DNA of 64,000 nucleotides from Maribacter aquimaris (GCF_014596745.1 NZ_JABTCF010000005.1:186001-250000), one strand, 5' to 3'; counted from the stretch's first letter, positions 30,833 through 41,531 are shown. A program made the numbers and translations. The notes: generated by a model not told the origin, from the sequence alone.

Positions 30833-31138
30833 TTAGACCTTGATCTCGACCTCCACACCACTAGGAAGCTCTAACTTCATAAGGGCATCGATGGTTTTTG
30901 ATGAAGAACTGTATATATCCAACAATCGCTTATAAGAACTCAATTGAAATTGCTCCCTTGATTTCTTATTTACGTGTGGAGAACGCAACACAGTAAATAT
31001 CTTTTTATGTGTTGGCAAAGGAATAGGTCCTGTAACCACCGCACCTGTAGTCTTTACCGTTTTAACGATTTTCTCAGCAGACTTATCCACCAAGTTATGA
31101 TCGTAAGATTTTAATTTTATTCTAATTTTTTGACTCAT
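30833..31138 (-). CDS. rpsJ: Ribosomal protein S10
   Basis: 101 aa (E. coli 103). [20 protein letters not shown] and [20 protein letters not shown] are diagnostic. It sits 10 bases after fusA. In this layout it belongs to the str part and is separated from rplC by the putative attenuator, unlike E. coli where rpsJ leads the S10 operon. S10 is also the NusB/NusE partner in antitermination. Confidence 0.97.
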   Translation of the reverse strand: MSQKIRIKLKSYDHNLVDKSAEKIVKTVKTTGAVVTGPIPLPTHKKIFTVLRSPHVNKKSREQFQLSSYKRLLDIYSSSSKTIDALMKLELPSGVEVEIKV

Positions 31139-31148
31139 CTTCTAAAAA

Positions 31149-33281
31149 TTAAGCGGTTATCCCTCTTGCTGCTTTAATTACTTCTTCTGCGATATTCGAT
31201 GGTGTCTCAGCGTAATGTGAGAATTCCATAGTAGAGGTTGCCCTACCTGACGAAAGTGTTCTTAATGAAGTAACATATCCAAACATTTCCGAAAGAGGAA
31301 CCGTACCTTTTACAACTTTAGAACCTGCCCTATCTCCCATATCGGAAATCGTACCCCTTCTACGGTTAAGATCCCCAACAATATCACCCATGTTTTCTTC
31401 TGGAGTCAATACCTCCAATTTCATTATAGGCTCCATGATTACAGCACCTGCAGCTTTTCCTGCGGATTTGTAACCCATTTTGGCAGCTAATTCAAAAGAC
31501 AATGCATCAGAATCCACAGGGTGGAAAGAACCATCCGTAAGAACAACCTTCATTGTATCCATTTCATAACCGGCAAGTGGTCCATTCTTCATGGCAGCTT
31601 GGAAACCTTTTTCTACAGAAGGAATAAATTCCTTTGGAATTCGACCCCCTTTGATTTTATCTACAAACTGTAAACCTGTACCTTCGAAATCATCATCCGC
31701 TGGACCCATTTCGAAAACAATATCACCGAACTTACCACGACCACCTGATTGCTTCTTATAAGTCTCCCTATGTGCAGCGGTTTTCGTTAAAGCTTCTTTA
31801 TATTCAACCTGAGGCTCACCTTGGTTTACCTCCACTTTGAATTCGCGTCTTAATCGATCTACAATAATATCCAAGTGAAGCTCACCCATACCGGATATGA
31901 TTGTTTGACCTGAAGACTCATCTGTTTTAACCTGGAATGTTGGATCTTCCTCAGCCAATTTAGCCAAAGCCATACCTAATTTATCCACATCAACCTTCGT
32001 CTTAGGCTCAACAGCAATACCAATAACCGGATCAGGAAAGTCCATACTCTCCAAGACTATCGGATGCTTTTCAGCCGACATGGTATCACCGGTCTTAATA
32101 TCCTTAAAACCAACAGCGGCACCTATATCACCTGCTTCAATATAATCGATAGCATTCTGTTTATTGGAATGCATTTGATAAATACGTGAAATACGTTCTT
32201 TCTTACCTGAACGGTTGTTCAAGATATAAGAACCGGCATCCAAACGACCTGAATACGTTCTAAAGAAAGCCAAACGACCCACAAAAGGATCCGTAGCAAT
32301 CTTAAATGCCAAGGCAGCAAACGGCTCCTTAACATCTGGCTTACGAGTTTCCTCTTCACCGGTATCAGGATTTACACCTATGATAGCCTCCTTATCCATA
32401 GGGGATGGCAAATACCTACATACGGCATCCAATAAAAACTGAACACCTTTATTCTTGAATGAAGAACCACAGATCATAGGAATGATGGCCCTATCCATTA
32501 CAGCAGCCCTTAGCGCAGCATGCACCTCGTCCTCTGTAATCGAATCCTCATCCTCGAAAAATTTCTCCATCAAATTTTCATCGTACTCCGCAACAGCCTC
32601 AATAAGGGCTGCCCGATACTCATGAACCTCTTCCTTCATTTCCTCAGGAATATCCACGACATCAAAAGTAGAACCGAAATTATCCTCATGCCAAACTATA
32701 GCCCTATTCTTGGCCAAGTCAACAACACCCCTAAAATCCGCTTCATCACCAATTGGCAATACGATAGGAACCGCATTGGAACCCAACATCTCTTTTACTT
32801 GCTTACAAACCATAAGGAAGTTAGAGCCTTGGCGATCCATTTTGTTCACAAAACCGATACGAGGCACTTTATAATTATCAGCCAATCTCCAGTTAGTCTC
32901 TGATTGTGGCTCAACACCATCCACAGCACTAAAAAGAAAAACCAGACCATCCAAAACCCTTAACGAACGGTTTACCTCAACGGTAAAATCAACGTGTCCG
33001 GGAGTATCTATAATGTTAAAGTGAAAAGGTTTGGTCTCATCGGTAACCTTTCCGTTTTTCATGGGAAAGTTCCATTCACAGGTTGTAGCCGCAGAGGTAA
33101 TGGTAATACCACGCTCTTGCTCCTGCTCCATCCAATCCATGGTAGCCGCACCATCGTGCACCTCACCTATTTTATGACTAACACCCGTATAAAATAATAT
33201 ACGCTCTGTAGTCGTGGTCTTACCCGCATCAATATGCGCCGCAATACCTATATTTCTTGTATATCTTAAATCTCTTGCCAT
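31149..33281 (-). CDS. fusA: Elongation factor G
   Basis: 710 aa (E. coli 704), full five-domain translocase. GTP-binding motifs: [15 protein letters not shown] (G1), DTPGHVDF (G3), NKMDR (G4). Domain IV carries [15 protein letters not shown] and the C-terminal domain [12 protein letters not shown]. It drives tRNA-mRNA movement through the ribosome and, with RRF, recycling. There is no tuf gene after it; rpsJ follows instead. Confidence 0.98.
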   Translation of the reverse strand: MARDLRYTRNIGIAAHIDAGKTTTTERILFYTGVSHKIGEVHDGAATMDWMEQEQERGITITSAATTCEWNFPMKNGKVTDETKPFHFNIIDTPGHVDFTVEVNRSLRVLDGLVFLFSAVDGVEPQSETNWRLADNYKVPRIGFVNKMDRQGSNFLMVCKQVKEMLGSNAVPIVLPIGDEADFRGVVDLAKNRAIVWHEDNFGSTFDVVDIPEEMKEEVHEYRAALIEAVAEYDENLMEKFFEDEDSITEDEVHAALRAAVMDRAIIPMICGSSFKNKGVQFLLDAVCRYLPSPMDKEAIIGVNPDTGEEETRKPDVKEPFAALAFKIATDPFVGRLAFFRTYSGRLDAGSYILNNRSGKKERISRIYQMHSNKQNAIDYIEAGDIGAAVGFKDIKTGDTMSAEKHPIVLESMDFPDPVIGIAVEPKTKVDVDKLGMALAKLAEEDPTFQVKTDESSGQTIISGMGELHLDIIVDRLRREFKVEVNQGEPQVEYKEALTKTAAHRETYKKQSGGRGKFGDIVFEMGPADDDFEGTGLQFVDKIKGGRIPKEFIPSVEKGFQAAMKNGPLAGYEMDTMKVVLTDGSFHPVDSDALSFELAAKMGYKSAGKAAGAVIMEPIMKLEVLTPEENMGDIVGDLNRRRGTISDMGDRAGSKVVKGTVPLSEMFGYVTSLRTLSSGRATSTMEFSHYAETPSNIAEEVIKAARGITA

Positions 33282-33287
33282 TCCTGA

Positions 33288-33764
33288 TTAAAATCTAAAG
33301 TGAGAGAATGCTTTGTTCGCTTCGGCCATTTTATGGGTATCAACCCTTTTCTTAACCGCTGCGCCTTCTTCTTTTGAAGCTGCCAAAATCTCAGCCGCCA
33401 ACTTTAGAGCCATACCCTTTTCATTACGCTTACGCGCAAAACTGATCAGCCATTTCATAGCTGTGGATATTTTTCTGTCGGGTCTGATCTGCATAGGTAT
33501 CTGGAAGGTAGCACCACCAACTCTCCTACTTCTTACTTCAACATGGGGCATCACATTGGAAAGTGCATCTTTCCACAACTCCAACGCTGTCTTTTCTTCA
33601 TCAGTATTCTTTTCCTCAACTATATCTATAGCATCATAAAACACGTTAAACGCCACTGATTTCTTACCATCCCACATCATCATATTCACAAAACGTGTCA
33701 CCAACTGGTCGTTAAACCTTGGATCGGGTAAAATTGGTCTTTTCTTTGCCTGTCTTTTTCTCAT
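33288..33764 (-). CDS. rpsG: Ribosomal protein S7
   Basis: 158 aa. [39 protein letters not shown] and [20 protein letters not shown] identify this head-assembly protein. Between rpsL and fusA, six bases from the latter. Confidence 0.97.
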   Translation of the reverse strand: MRKRQAKKRPILPDPRFNDQLVTRFVNMMMWDGKKSVAFNVFYDAIDIVEEKNTDEEKTALELWKDALSNVMPHVEVRSRRVGGATFQIPMQIRPDRKISTAMKWLISFARKRNEKGMALKLAAEILAASKEEGAAVKKRVDTHKMAEANKAFSHFRF

Positions 33765-33789
33765 TGCTGTCTTTTAAAAAAAGTTTTGA

Positions 33790-34164
33790 TTACTTCTTAG
33801 GTCTTTTTGCTCCATACTTAGACCTACGTTGGGTCCTACCAGCAACACCGGCAGTATCCAGAGCACCTCTGACAATATGATACCTAACACCTGGCAAATC
33901 TTTTACTCTTCCGCCCCTTACCAATACTATCGAGTGCTCTTGCAAGTTGTGTCCTTCACCTGGAATATAAGCGTTAACTTCCTTTCCATTGGTTAACCTT
34001 ACCCTAGCCACTTTTCTCATGGCAGAGTTTGGTTTCTTAGGAGTTGTTGTATATACCCTTGTACATACACCTCTCCTTTGAGGACACGAATCCAAAGCAG
34101 CCGATTTACTCTTCTTGGTAATCGTGGCCCTTCCTTTTCGTACTAATTGTGAAATTGTTGGCAT
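33790..34164 (-). CDS. rpsL: Ribosomal protein S12
   Basis: 124 aa, same as E. coli. The decoding-site segments are unmodified: [18 protein letters not shown], with the Lys equivalent to E. coli K42/K43, and [20 protein letters not shown], with the K87/K88 equivalent. No streptomycin-resistance substitution is evident. First gene of the super-operon, with a strong consensus promoter about 45-75 bases upstream. Confidence 0.98.
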   Translation of the reverse strand: MPTISQLVRKGRATITKKSKSAALDSCPQRRGVCTRVYTTTPKKPNSAMRKVARVRLTNGKEVNAYIPGEGHNLQEHSIVLVRGGRVKDLPGVRYHIVRGALDTAGVAGRTQRRSKYGAKRPKK

Positions 34165-34210
34165 ACTATATATAAATGTATAAATATTTTACCCTTCGTT
34201 TAAGGGCTGG

Positions 34211-34241
34211 CAAATGTAGCAATATTTCATTATAATTCAAA
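34211..34241 (-). promoter_or_regulatory. Consensus promoter of the ribosomal super-operon
   Basis: On the minus strand TTTG (34241-34238) and TACATTTG (34218-34211) are separated by 19 bases, matching both Bacteroidota promoter boxes (TTTG near -33, TAnnTTTG near -7). Transcription would begin around 34204, giving a 5' leader of about 40 bases before rpsL. It is the best promoter match I found in the window. Confidence 0.75.
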
Positions 34242-34491
34242 TACATATAGATTAATTTTAAAGTTTTTTTGAATGCATGCAAAAAAACAAGAATATTTTT
34301 CCTCAACACACCCCCACTTCAAATCTTCAAAATCCCCACCTTATATATAAGGATTAACGCCTAACAAAAATGCATCCCAAAACCCATTTTTTTGAATTTT
34401 CAATTTCAAAAAATTAATAATATTATCATATTTTCATTATGATTGAGTTTCCTTGAACTATCCATATTTTATAACAAAAACAATTAGGAAA
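34242..34491. other. Non-coding AT-rich intergenic region
   Basis: No convincing gene. It lies between the divergent rpsL promoter and the first SusC leader. It holds an A/T-rich stretch with a TTATCATATT 10-mer (34423-34432), also present upstream of the other two SusC genes. No hairpin with a T-run is evident. Confidence 0.6.
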
Positions 34492-34593
34492 GTTGCATTA
34501 TTTGCAACAGATCTTAAAATATTATTAAAATAAACTTGCTTTATTAACTTAATATTAAGATTTTAGCCCTCAACTAATTCAAATATTATAAAA
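34492..34593 (+). promoter_or_regulatory. Leader region of first SusC gene
   Basis: It contains an inverted repeat GTTGCA-TTATT-TGCAAC (34492-34508), a perfect 12-base palindrome CTTAATATTAAG (34548-34559), and a weak promoter (TTG 34536-34538; TAAGATTT 34556-34563). The segment CTAATTCAAATATTATA before the ATG resembles the CTAAATCAAATAAT element in the other two SusC leaders. Function of the inverted repeats is unknown; they could be operators. Confidence 0.45.
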
Positions 34594-37500
34594 ATGAAAA
34601 CAAATTTGAGTGGAATCTTAACGCTGCTATTGGCGTTTGTTGTGCACATATCGTTTGCACAGGAGAAAACGATTTCCGGTATGGTCTCAGACCAAAGTGG
34701 CCTGCCACTACCGGGAGTAAATATCGTTGTGGTAGGTACAACCAATGGTACCCAGACCGATTTTGATGGTAATTATACTATTAAGGCATCAGAAGGTCAA
34801 ACACTATTGTTTACCTATATTGGTCAAAAGGAAACGCGCAAAAAAGTGGGTGCAGGGAACAGCATCAACGTTCAAATGGAAGATGACGCACAAGCCCTTG
34901 ACGAAGTAGTAGTAACAGCGGTAGGTATAACTAGAAGTCAAAAAGGCCTAGGTTATAACGTACAGACCGTAGAGGCCGAGGCCATTAGCGTAAAACCTAA
35001 TGCTGACCTTGTAAACTCCCTTTCAGGCGCCACATCAGGTGTCCAAATTGTAAGTGCCTCAGGTGAAGCCGGTGCTTCTACCTTTATTACCATTAGGGGG
35101 TCGTCTTCAATTACAGGAAACAACCAACCTTTATTTATTGTCAATGGCCAGCCCATTGATACAGGTGGTGGAGACAGTGGAACCGGCGGAGTGAATACTT
35201 CCAATCGTACCATTGACATCAACCCTGATGATATCGCCAGCCTTTCCGTATTGAAAGGTGGTGCTGCAACAGCCCTTTACGGGGTACGTGCTGCCAACGG
35301 AGCGATTATCATCACTACAAAATCAGGTAAGAACCTGACTGAAAGAAGAATTGAATTCCATACCTCGATTGGTGTTGATGTAGTATCCCATCTTCCTGCA
35401 AGGCAAAAGAAATATGCCCAAGGACAGAATGGCGCATGGATAGGAGGTAATGCAGATTCTTGGGGACCTGAAATCTCCAGTTTGGAATATGATGGTGACA
35501 CTTCCTACCGATGGGATCCCAACGGCAGTTTAGTACCTAAGGGCACAGGAAATGGCACCCCTGCCCAATACTATGACCCCTATGATTTTTTCGAAAATGG
35601 ATATCAATTGAACAATCGCTTCAGCATCAGTAACGGTACGGAACAGGGCGATTATTACTTTTCAATGTCCAATTTGGAGCAGACAGGGATCATACCAAAC
35701 AACACCTATGGAAGAACGACAGTTCGCTTGAACGGTTCTACCAAAATTTCTGACAAGATCACGTTTGGAGCAAATATGGCCTATACCAATTCCAGGTCCG
35801 TACAAATCCAAAAAGGATCCAACGTATCCGGTATTATGCTCGGACTTTTAAGAACAGCAGCTAGTTTTGACAATAGTGCAGGCTATGAATTCGCTGATGG
35901 CACACAACGTAATTATAGAAACGGTGGTGGGTATGACAACCCATACTGGACAGCGAACAACATCGCCTATGAGGAAGATGTAAACCGTTTTACAGGTAAT
36001 ATCAACCTTAACGTTCAGTTTACCGATGAATTAAGTTTGGTTTATAATACCGGTATCGATTGGTACAACACCAAATATACAGATAAGTTCAAAATCGGTT
36101 CTAGAGCTCAAACCGGAGGATATCTTGGTGAATACATGGATTTCAACAGCGTCTTCAACTCGGATATTTTATTAACCTATAGAAAGGATATTTCGGATAA
36201 ATTCAACATGAGTGCTACCATCGGTAACAACTTCTTTTCCGATTACAACAAGTATCTATTCGGTGATGCCACAGGTTTGGAAATTCCTGATTTTTATCAG
36301 TTGAACAACTCCAGTGCCAATACCACATCGACCGCAACAGCGAATTACAGGACTTCTGCAGTTTTTGCAGACTTACAATTCTCGTATGACGATATGATCT
36401 TTTTAGGATTTACCGGCAGGAACGATTGGGCTACGACAATGCCACAACAGAACAAATCAGCGTTCTACCCTTCGGCCAGTTTAGGTTTTGTCTTTAGTGA
36501 AATAGGAGACTTAAAAAGTGACTTCTTTAGTTTTGGTAAATTAAGGGCTTCAGCCGCGCGTACCGCGAACATCGCACCTGCATACAGTACGAGTAACTAC
36601 TACGAGGCAGCTGACGGCGGTGATGGTTGGACCGGTGATGACAATGGTATTTCATACAGATTTCCATATCAAGGTCAAACCGCCTTTTTCGTTGATGACG
36701 ATTTAGGTAATGCCGATTTGAAGCACGAGACCCAGGATACTTGGGAAGTTGGTGCTGACCTTCGCTTTTTCAAAAGTAGGTTAGGAGTTGATTTTACATA
36801 TTTCAAAAACGTCAATACAGACCTATTAATGCCAGTACCTATCGCTGCAACATCAGGGTTTAATTCAGTTTTCTTGAATGCTGCCTCTATGGAAGCCAAG
36901 GGTATTGAAATCAGCGTGAATGCCACTCCAATAAGAACAGAGAATTTTACTTGGGATCTTGTTGCCAACTACACTCAATTCACCAATATCGTTACAGCTT
37001 TAGCGGATGGTGTTGACAATGTCTTCCTAGGAGGATTTACTGTACCTCAAGTACGTGCCGTTGTTGGCGAGGAATACCGAAGTATCTTTGGGGAAGATTG
37101 GTATAGGGATGCCAACGGAAACGTTTTGATTAATGATGACCCCACGGATAGCTTTAGGGATGGGTACCCCATGAACAATACCGCCCAAGGTTTGGTGCCA
37201 ATCGGGAACTTTAACCCGGACTGGACAGCAAACATCACCAACTCCATTTCCTATAAGAATCTATCCTTGTCTTTCTTGATAGACATTAAAAAAGGAGGGG
37301 TAATGTACAACGGTACTGCTTTTGCCATGAATAAATTCGGGGTAAGTAAGCGAACCGAAAAAAGAGAAGTTTATTATAACACCGATGGAAGTATCAATTT
37401 TGACACAACGCCTGCTGAAAATCTAGTTGTGATGGATGGAGTTTACGGTCACGTAGGCGCTGATGGCGAGGTGGTTTCCAGTGGTGTTGCCAACGTAACG

Positions 37501-37815
37501 CCCGTAGTCCAAGACCAAGAGTGGTTCCAAGGACAGGGAAGTAACTTTGGCGGTGGACCCTCTATTGCGGCTATGGAGCCAGCAGATTGGGTACGACTAA
37601 GGGATTTGACCTTTGCTTACAACCTACCCGAAATTGGTGACGTCATTAAAGGTGGACAAATATATTTCTCAGGTAGAAACCTTTGGATAGACACCCCTTA
37701 TTCCGGTATCGACCCAGAAACCAATCTAGGTGGAGCTACCAACGCCCAGGGTATGGATTATTTCAATAGTCCTGGTACCAGGAGCTATACCTTAGGCCTT
37801 AAATTGACATTCTAA
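34594..37815 (+). CDS. SusC/RagA family TonB-linked outer-membrane transporter (unit 1)
   Basis: 1073 aa. Signal peptide 1-22 (MKTNLSGILTLLLAFVVHIS, cut before Gln23). A CarboxypepD_reg-like domain (about 25-100, TISGMVSDQSGLPLPGVNIV) is followed by a TonB-box-like ALDEVVVTAVGI and a plug with ITIRGSSSITGNNQPLFIVN and VLKGGAATALYGVRAANGAI. A 22-strand-type barrel ends in YTLGLKLTF. SusC proteins form the channel under a SusD lid and take up oligosaccharides or peptides. Its SusD partner follows after 12 bases. No glycoside hydrolase or regulator is nearby, so the substrate cannot be inferred. The N-terminus is nearly identical to units 2 and 3. Confidence 0.95.
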   Translation: MKTNLSGILTLLLAFVVHISFAQEKTISGMVSDQSGLPLPGVNIVVVGTTNGTQTDFDGNYTIKASEGQTLLFTYIGQKETRKKVGAGNSINVQMEDDAQALDEVVVTAVGITRSQKGLGYNVQTVEAEAISVKPNADLVNSLSGATSGVQIVSASGEAGASTFITIRGSSSITGNNQPLFIVNGQPIDTGGGDSGTGGVNTSNRTIDINPDDIASLSVLKGGAATALYGVRAANGAIIITTKSGKNLTERRIEFHTSIGVDVVSHLPARQKKYAQGQNGAWIGGNADSWGPEISSLEYDGDTSYRWDPNGSLVPKGTGNGTPAQYYDPYDFFENGYQLNNRFSISNGTEQGDYYFSMSNLEQTGIIPNNTYGRTTVRLNGSTKISDKITFGANMAYTNSRSVQIQKGSNVSGIMLGLLRTAASFDNSAGYEFADGTQRNYRNGGGYDNPYWTANNIAYEEDVNRFTGNINLNVQFTDELSLVYNTGIDWYNTKYTDKFKIGSRAQTGGYLGEYMDFNSVFNSDILLTYRKDISDKFNMSATIGNNFFSDYNKYLFGDATGLEIPDFYQLNNSSANTTSTATANYRTSAVFADLQFSYDDMIFLGFTGRNDWATTMPQQNKSAFYPSASLGFVFSEIGDLKSDFFSFGKLRASAARTANIAPAYSTSNYYEAADGGDGWTGDDNGISYRFPYQGQTAFFVDDDLGNADLKHETQDTWEVGADLRFFKSRLGVDFTYFKNVNTDLLMPVPIAATSGFNSVFLNAASMEAKGIEISVNATPIRTENFTWDLVANYTQFTNIVTALADGVDNVFLGGFTVPQVRAVVGEEYRSIFGEDWYRDANGNVLINDDPTDSFRDGYPMNNTAQGLVPIGNFNPDWTANITNSISYKNLSLSFLIDIKKGGVMYNGTAFAMNKFGVSKRTEKREVYYNTDGSINFDTTPAENLVVMDGVYGHVGADGEVVSSGVANVTPVVQDQEWFQGQGSNFGGGPSIAAMEPADWVRLRDLTFAYNLPEIGDVIKGGQIYFSGRNLWIDTPYSGIDPETNLGGATNAQGMDYFNSPGTRSYTLGLKLTF

Positions 37816-37827
37816 AAAAAATAGATC

Positions 37828-39210
37828 ATGAAAAAAAATAGAAATATAACTTATAAAGGGCTGGTACTTATTCTGTCAGTATTTGTCCTAACCATATCTT
37901 GCGAGAAGTGGAATGATTCCGACATCAATATTGATCCGGACAAACCATCTGATGTATCGATGAGCTTAATCCTTCCTGGAGTTCAACAATCCATGGGATT
38001 CAACCTTGTTGGGAACAACACGGTTAGAACCAATAATATTTGGATGCAGATTTTCGAGGGGGTTGACCGTCAGTCCTTTACCGAAGGAAGATACCAAATA
38101 ACGGCTGCCGATACTGGCAACGGTTTCGAACCTATGTATACCGAAATGATGATGAATCTAGGTATTATCATTGATAAAGCAAATGATGAAGGCGTTGAGT
38201 CTCCTCATTTTGAGGGTGTTGCTGAAGTCCTTATGGCTACTACCTTAGGTATTGGCACCGATTTATTCGGGGACATGCCCTATACAGAAGCCTTTAAAGG
38301 AGGGGAACTTATTTATAGCCCTGTATACGACACGCAGGAATCCCTATACGGAACGGTCAATACGCTTCTAAATCAAGCGATCGTTAATTTAAATAACGCC
38401 ACCAACGTCATCGATGTTGAAGGAGATGTGATTTACGACGGTGATATTGACAAATGGATAAAAGCAGCCAATTCCATCAAAGCCAGACACGCAATCCAAT
38501 TATCTGCCAAAAATGGCAACGCTGCCTATACGGCTGCTTTGGCCGCTGTTGCCAATGGATTCACTTCCAATGATGATGATATGTTGGTTCCATGGGAAGA
38601 AGCAAACAAAAACCCTATCTACCAATTTATGGATGAAAGGACGGATATTAGAATGGGAGCCTATTTAATCGACTTGTTATTGGCTACTGACGATCCAAGA
38701 TTACCCTTTTATGCAGAAAAAGACGATGACGGCAATTATATAGGAAGCGCCCTTAGAGCACAGAACGCAAAGGCTTCCCACCCAGGTTCTAATCTTGCGG
38801 GCTCTGATGCCCCAACCAAGTTGATGACCTTCTCCGAATTGAAATTCATCGAAGCAGAGGCTAGATTGGGTCTTGGCCAAGCAGGTGCCCAAGAAGCATA
38901 TGAAGAAGCCGTAGCCGCATCAGTATTGCGAGTGACTGGTGATGCCAACACAGCTTGGTTGGATGCCAATATCAATGGCGATCCTGTTACCTTGGCAAAA
39001 TTAATGATCCAGAAATATATTGATGGCGCTGCCACCAACCAACCCTATGCAGATTACAGAAGAACAGGTCTTCCAACCCTAACTTTGGCATCGGATGCAG
39101 TTCTTAGCGAAATCCCGTTAAGATTTCCTTACCCACAATCCGAATTGGACTATAACTCCCAAAATGTACCTTCTGTTACACTATTAACCAAAGTTTGGTG
39201 GGATCAATAA
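37828..39210 (+). CDS. SusD/RagB-like nutrient-binding outer-membrane lipoprotein (unit 1)
   Basis: 460 aa, SusD-like_2 subgroup. The lipoprotein signal ends in LTISC, followed by acidic residues that fit surface export in this phylum. Helical TPR-like core segments such as GVAEVLMATTLGIGTDLFGD, DMPYTEAF and IDKWIKAANSIKARHAIQLS are typical, as is the C-terminal RFPYPQSELDYNSQNVP. It acts as the lid of the SusC channel and captures ligand. Twelve bases separate it from susC; the next gene starts 18 bases later. Confidence 0.93.
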   Translation: MKKNRNITYKGLVLILSVFVLTISCEKWNDSDINIDPDKPSDVSMSLILPGVQQSMGFNLVGNNTVRTNNIWMQIFEGVDRQSFTEGRYQITAADTGNGFEPMYTEMMMNLGIIIDKANDEGVESPHFEGVAEVLMATTLGIGTDLFGDMPYTEAFKGGELIYSPVYDTQESLYGTVNTLLNQAIVNLNNATNVIDVEGDVIYDGDIDKWIKAANSIKARHAIQLSAKNGNAAYTAALAAVANGFTSNDDDMLVPWEEANKNPIYQFMDERTDIRMGAYLIDLLLATDDPRLPFYAEKDDDGNYIGSALRAQNAKASHPGSNLAGSDAPTKLMTFSELKFIEAEARLGLGQAGAQEAYEEAVAASVLRVTGDANTAWLDANINGDPVTLAKLMIQKYIDGAATNQPYADYRRTGLPTLTLASDAVLSEIPLRFPYPQSELDYNSQNVPSVTLLTKVWWDQ

Positions 39211-39228
39211 TCTTTAAAAACTAAAAAA

Positions 39229-40140
39229 ATGATGAAAAAAATAATAAAACGTTTTGCTTTTGTAGCAGTTTCAGCGGTTCTCCTCGTATCATGTGATTGG
39301 GATACCGATAATTTCGAAGCGCTATCAAATAGTCCAGATCCAGATGCCACTTATTATGTTCAATTTAAGGATGCTTCCAAAAGTTTAGAATCAGGCGTTT
39401 CTGAATCAGGGGATTTAGTAGACATAGAAACCACTGTAATTGTTGGTTTATTGGGATTACCACAGGCTCAGGATATTACTATTAACGTAACCCTTGACCC
39501 TGCGTCAACAATCGATGAAAGCATGTATGATTTATCCGCTACATCGATTACCATTCCTGCGGGTTCTGCAGCTGGGTCTGTTATACTAACCACCAATACG
39601 GAATTAATGCCGGTTGGTGAACCTTTGGATTTGATTATGAACGTGGACGCAGGCGCCAATACGGCAACTGCTGGGACCCAATTGAATTACACCCTGTCAC
39701 GAATAGCTTTTTGTCCTTTGGAAAACGGAGCTGCTGATTTGGAAGGCACCTACACTGCCACCAGTGACCTTAACGGCTATGGTGATGGCATTACCGCTGT
39801 TGCAGATGGGGAGACCCTTATGATTTCCGGACTGGGAGTTTCATTCATCGAAGGCTTCTGGGGTGAACCCGTAATTGCCAGTGAAGCAATCTCTGCTGAA
39901 GTTGCTGGAAACGGTGGCATAACAATTCCGAGACAATACATCTACACCACAACCTATGATGGCGCTCCGTATGACTACGAAATTGCCGGCACTGGAAAGT
40001 GGACGAATTGTGATGCCAAACCAACATTAATAATTGATTACGATATTTATTATGTTGGTGATACTGCTGGTCTTGGAAAACAATATTATCCTACCTATTT
40101 AGCATCAGAGACCTTAGGAGGTACTTTTACAATGAACTAA
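39229..40140 (+). CDS. SusD-linked lipoprotein of unknown function (unit 1)
   Basis: 303 aa. Signal peptide with lipobox LLVSCD and acidic residues after the cysteine (CDWDTDNF), so probably surface-exposed. Residues of about 45-160 resemble an Ig-like/Calx-beta-type module (YYVQFKDASKSLESGVSESG, IPAGSAAGSVILTTNTEL). The second half (CPLENGAADLEGTYTATSDL) is a beta-rich domain often found in third lipoproteins of SusCD operons. It may bind the substrate, as SusE/SusF do. An exact family is not claimed. It is the last gene of unit 1, followed by a terminator. Confidence 0.8.
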   Translation: MMKKIIKRFAFVAVSAVLLVSCDWDTDNFEALSNSPDPDATYYVQFKDASKSLESGVSESGDLVDIETTVIVGLLGLPQAQDITINVTLDPASTIDESMYDLSATSITIPAGSAAGSVILTTNTELMPVGEPLDLIMNVDAGANTATAGTQLNYTLSRIAFCPLENGAADLEGTYTATSDLNGYGDGITAVADGETLMISGLGVSFIEGFWGEPVIASEAISAEVAGNGGITIPRQYIYTTTYDGAPYDYEIAGTGKWTNCDAKPTLIIDYDIYYVGDTAGLGKQYYPTYLASETLGGTFTMN

Positions 40141-40167
40141 GTTTATTTTACATTCTTAATAAAGACC

Positions 40168-40200
40168 AAGGGGCATTAATTAAATTTAATGCCCCTTTTT
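40168..40200 (+). terminator. Intrinsic terminator after SusCD unit 1
   Basis: GGGGCATTAA (40170-40179) and TTAATGCCCC (40186-40195) form a perfect 10-bp stem with a short loop, followed by TTTTT. Confidence 0.9.
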
Positions 40201-41461
40201 CTATACCCTACTACCAGATTAAGGAAACTCAAATCATATACTGTTTTACATCGTACACCAAAAAAAGTAACCATAACCCATAATACTTTCCCAAAACTTA
40301 AACCATTTACAAGGCATATAAAATCAATCAAAAATCCATTACAGGTTTTTGTATTAAAAATTTGATTTAACATCCTTTTTTTTCCGTTATCGACAAACAG
40401 AATAACCCCAAGCTCCCTTCAATGTCAAAACAACAACTAAAAAAACGCCTACAAGGCCCCAAGAGGGACGACCTATACAAAAGACGAGCGTTCCCGCCAT
40501 TCACACACAAAAACCCCTAAAAAGTTTCCAGGGCAGCAAACAAAGCTTAATCTTTAGAAAGCTTTATACACACTTATTAAGACAAACAGTCCCATAATAA
40601 ATTTAAAAGTACTTCTAAAGGAAAAGAAGCCATGTTCCTTTATTCACCTGAACTAGAATTCGAGAATCCTATTCCAGCCTAAACGACTGCTCAAACCGAC
40701 ATACACACAGTCCTCTTACAACTTTCAGCAAATACACTTTGACAAACAAAGGGAGATTGGTGAACGTAACACACCTATGGGGCCTTCACGTGAAATTATA
40801 AGTATAATCCAAAGATTCCAATCCATACCTTACTTCCAAGAGCTGAAAACAGCCAGAAAACAACCTAAACCAACGAAAAACCATTGTATCGAAATTTTTT
40901 CCTACAAAATACAACAACCTAGATTCCAATTAAACTTACTTGCAAAACCCAACAGTTATTATTCAAACTAACAAAAAACAGTCCTTTGTAAACAACCCAG
41001 CACACCAATAATGCTAGACCAAAAAAAACAACACTTATAAATTCCAAAAAGAGTCCATTTCCTTAGTATTCGAGACCCCCAAAATTATAACCTTTCTTGG
41101 TTGGAAATCCCCAAAAAGAACCTTAAAAGAAGAAATCGATTATTGACACCTTACGATTTATCAGAAAAATTCGAAATTTTAACAATAACCATGCCTTAAT
41201 TGGACATTATATTCATTAACAAGTCCTTTTCCTTAAGTTTTATTTGTGTTTTTCCTTAATTTATTGGATTATTCCTCGTTGTAAATTTTCATATCCTTAT
41301 TTGAACAGCTTTTTGAAATAATTTATTTTCCATATTCTTATTTTTTTCACCTTTTTATTACGTTTATCATATTTTGTAATGTTTCTACACTTTTTATAAC
41401 TTTTTATAACTTTTTTATTGGTTTTTGTTATTTTTTTAAGTCTATTTTCTTAAAAAACCCT
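40201..41461. other. Long non-coding spacer between SusCD units 1 and 2
   Basis: About 1.26 kb without a credible gene. The first part (to about 41200) is A/C-rich on the plus strand; the last 260 bases are strongly T-rich. This switch is also seen in the spacer before unit 3. A perfect tandem repeat of TTTTTATAAC lies at 41391-41410, and TTATCATATT at 41364-41373. A 32-codon reading at 40422-40520 and a 64-codon one at 40777-40971 look like chance. Confidence 0.55.
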
Positions 41462-41531
41462 TAACATTAATTGGATGGCCAACATGAAATAGTGAATTTT
41501 GCACCTACTAAATCAAATAATCACCCGAGCA
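41462..41531 (+). promoter_or_regulatory. Promoter and leader of second SusC gene
   Basis: This 70-base stretch aligns almost base for base with 48270-48338 before the third SusC gene. Shared blocks are TAACATT-ATTGGAT, AACATGAAAT, GTGAATTTTGC and CTAAATCAAATAAT. A plausible promoter is TTG (41471-41473) with GAATTTTG (41494-41501), 20 bases between, close to the Bacteroidota consensus though not exact. Confidence 0.6.

Noticed and set aside
40422-40520. 32-codon basic reading frame (begins MSKQQLKKRLQGPKRDDLYK)
   Set aside because: No ribosome-binding or promoter context, no recognisable family, and it lies in A-rich spacer DNA where short basic frames arise by chance.
40655-40690. TTCGA-containing segment resembling a tRNA T-arm
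   Set aside because: No matching acceptor, D or anticodon stems could be built around it.
40777-40971. 64-codon frame in the spacer before SusC unit 2
   Set aside because: Low-complexity composition, no upstream signals, and no resemblance to any family I know.
41391-41410. Tandem TTTTTATAAC repeat as a possible iteron or origin element
   Set aside because: Only two perfect copies in T-rich DNA, without DnaA boxes or origin genes nearby.
41499-41501. TTG start for SusC unit 2
   Set aside because: It lies in the promoter -7 region and would add an 11-residue lead before a complete signal peptide that begins at 41532.
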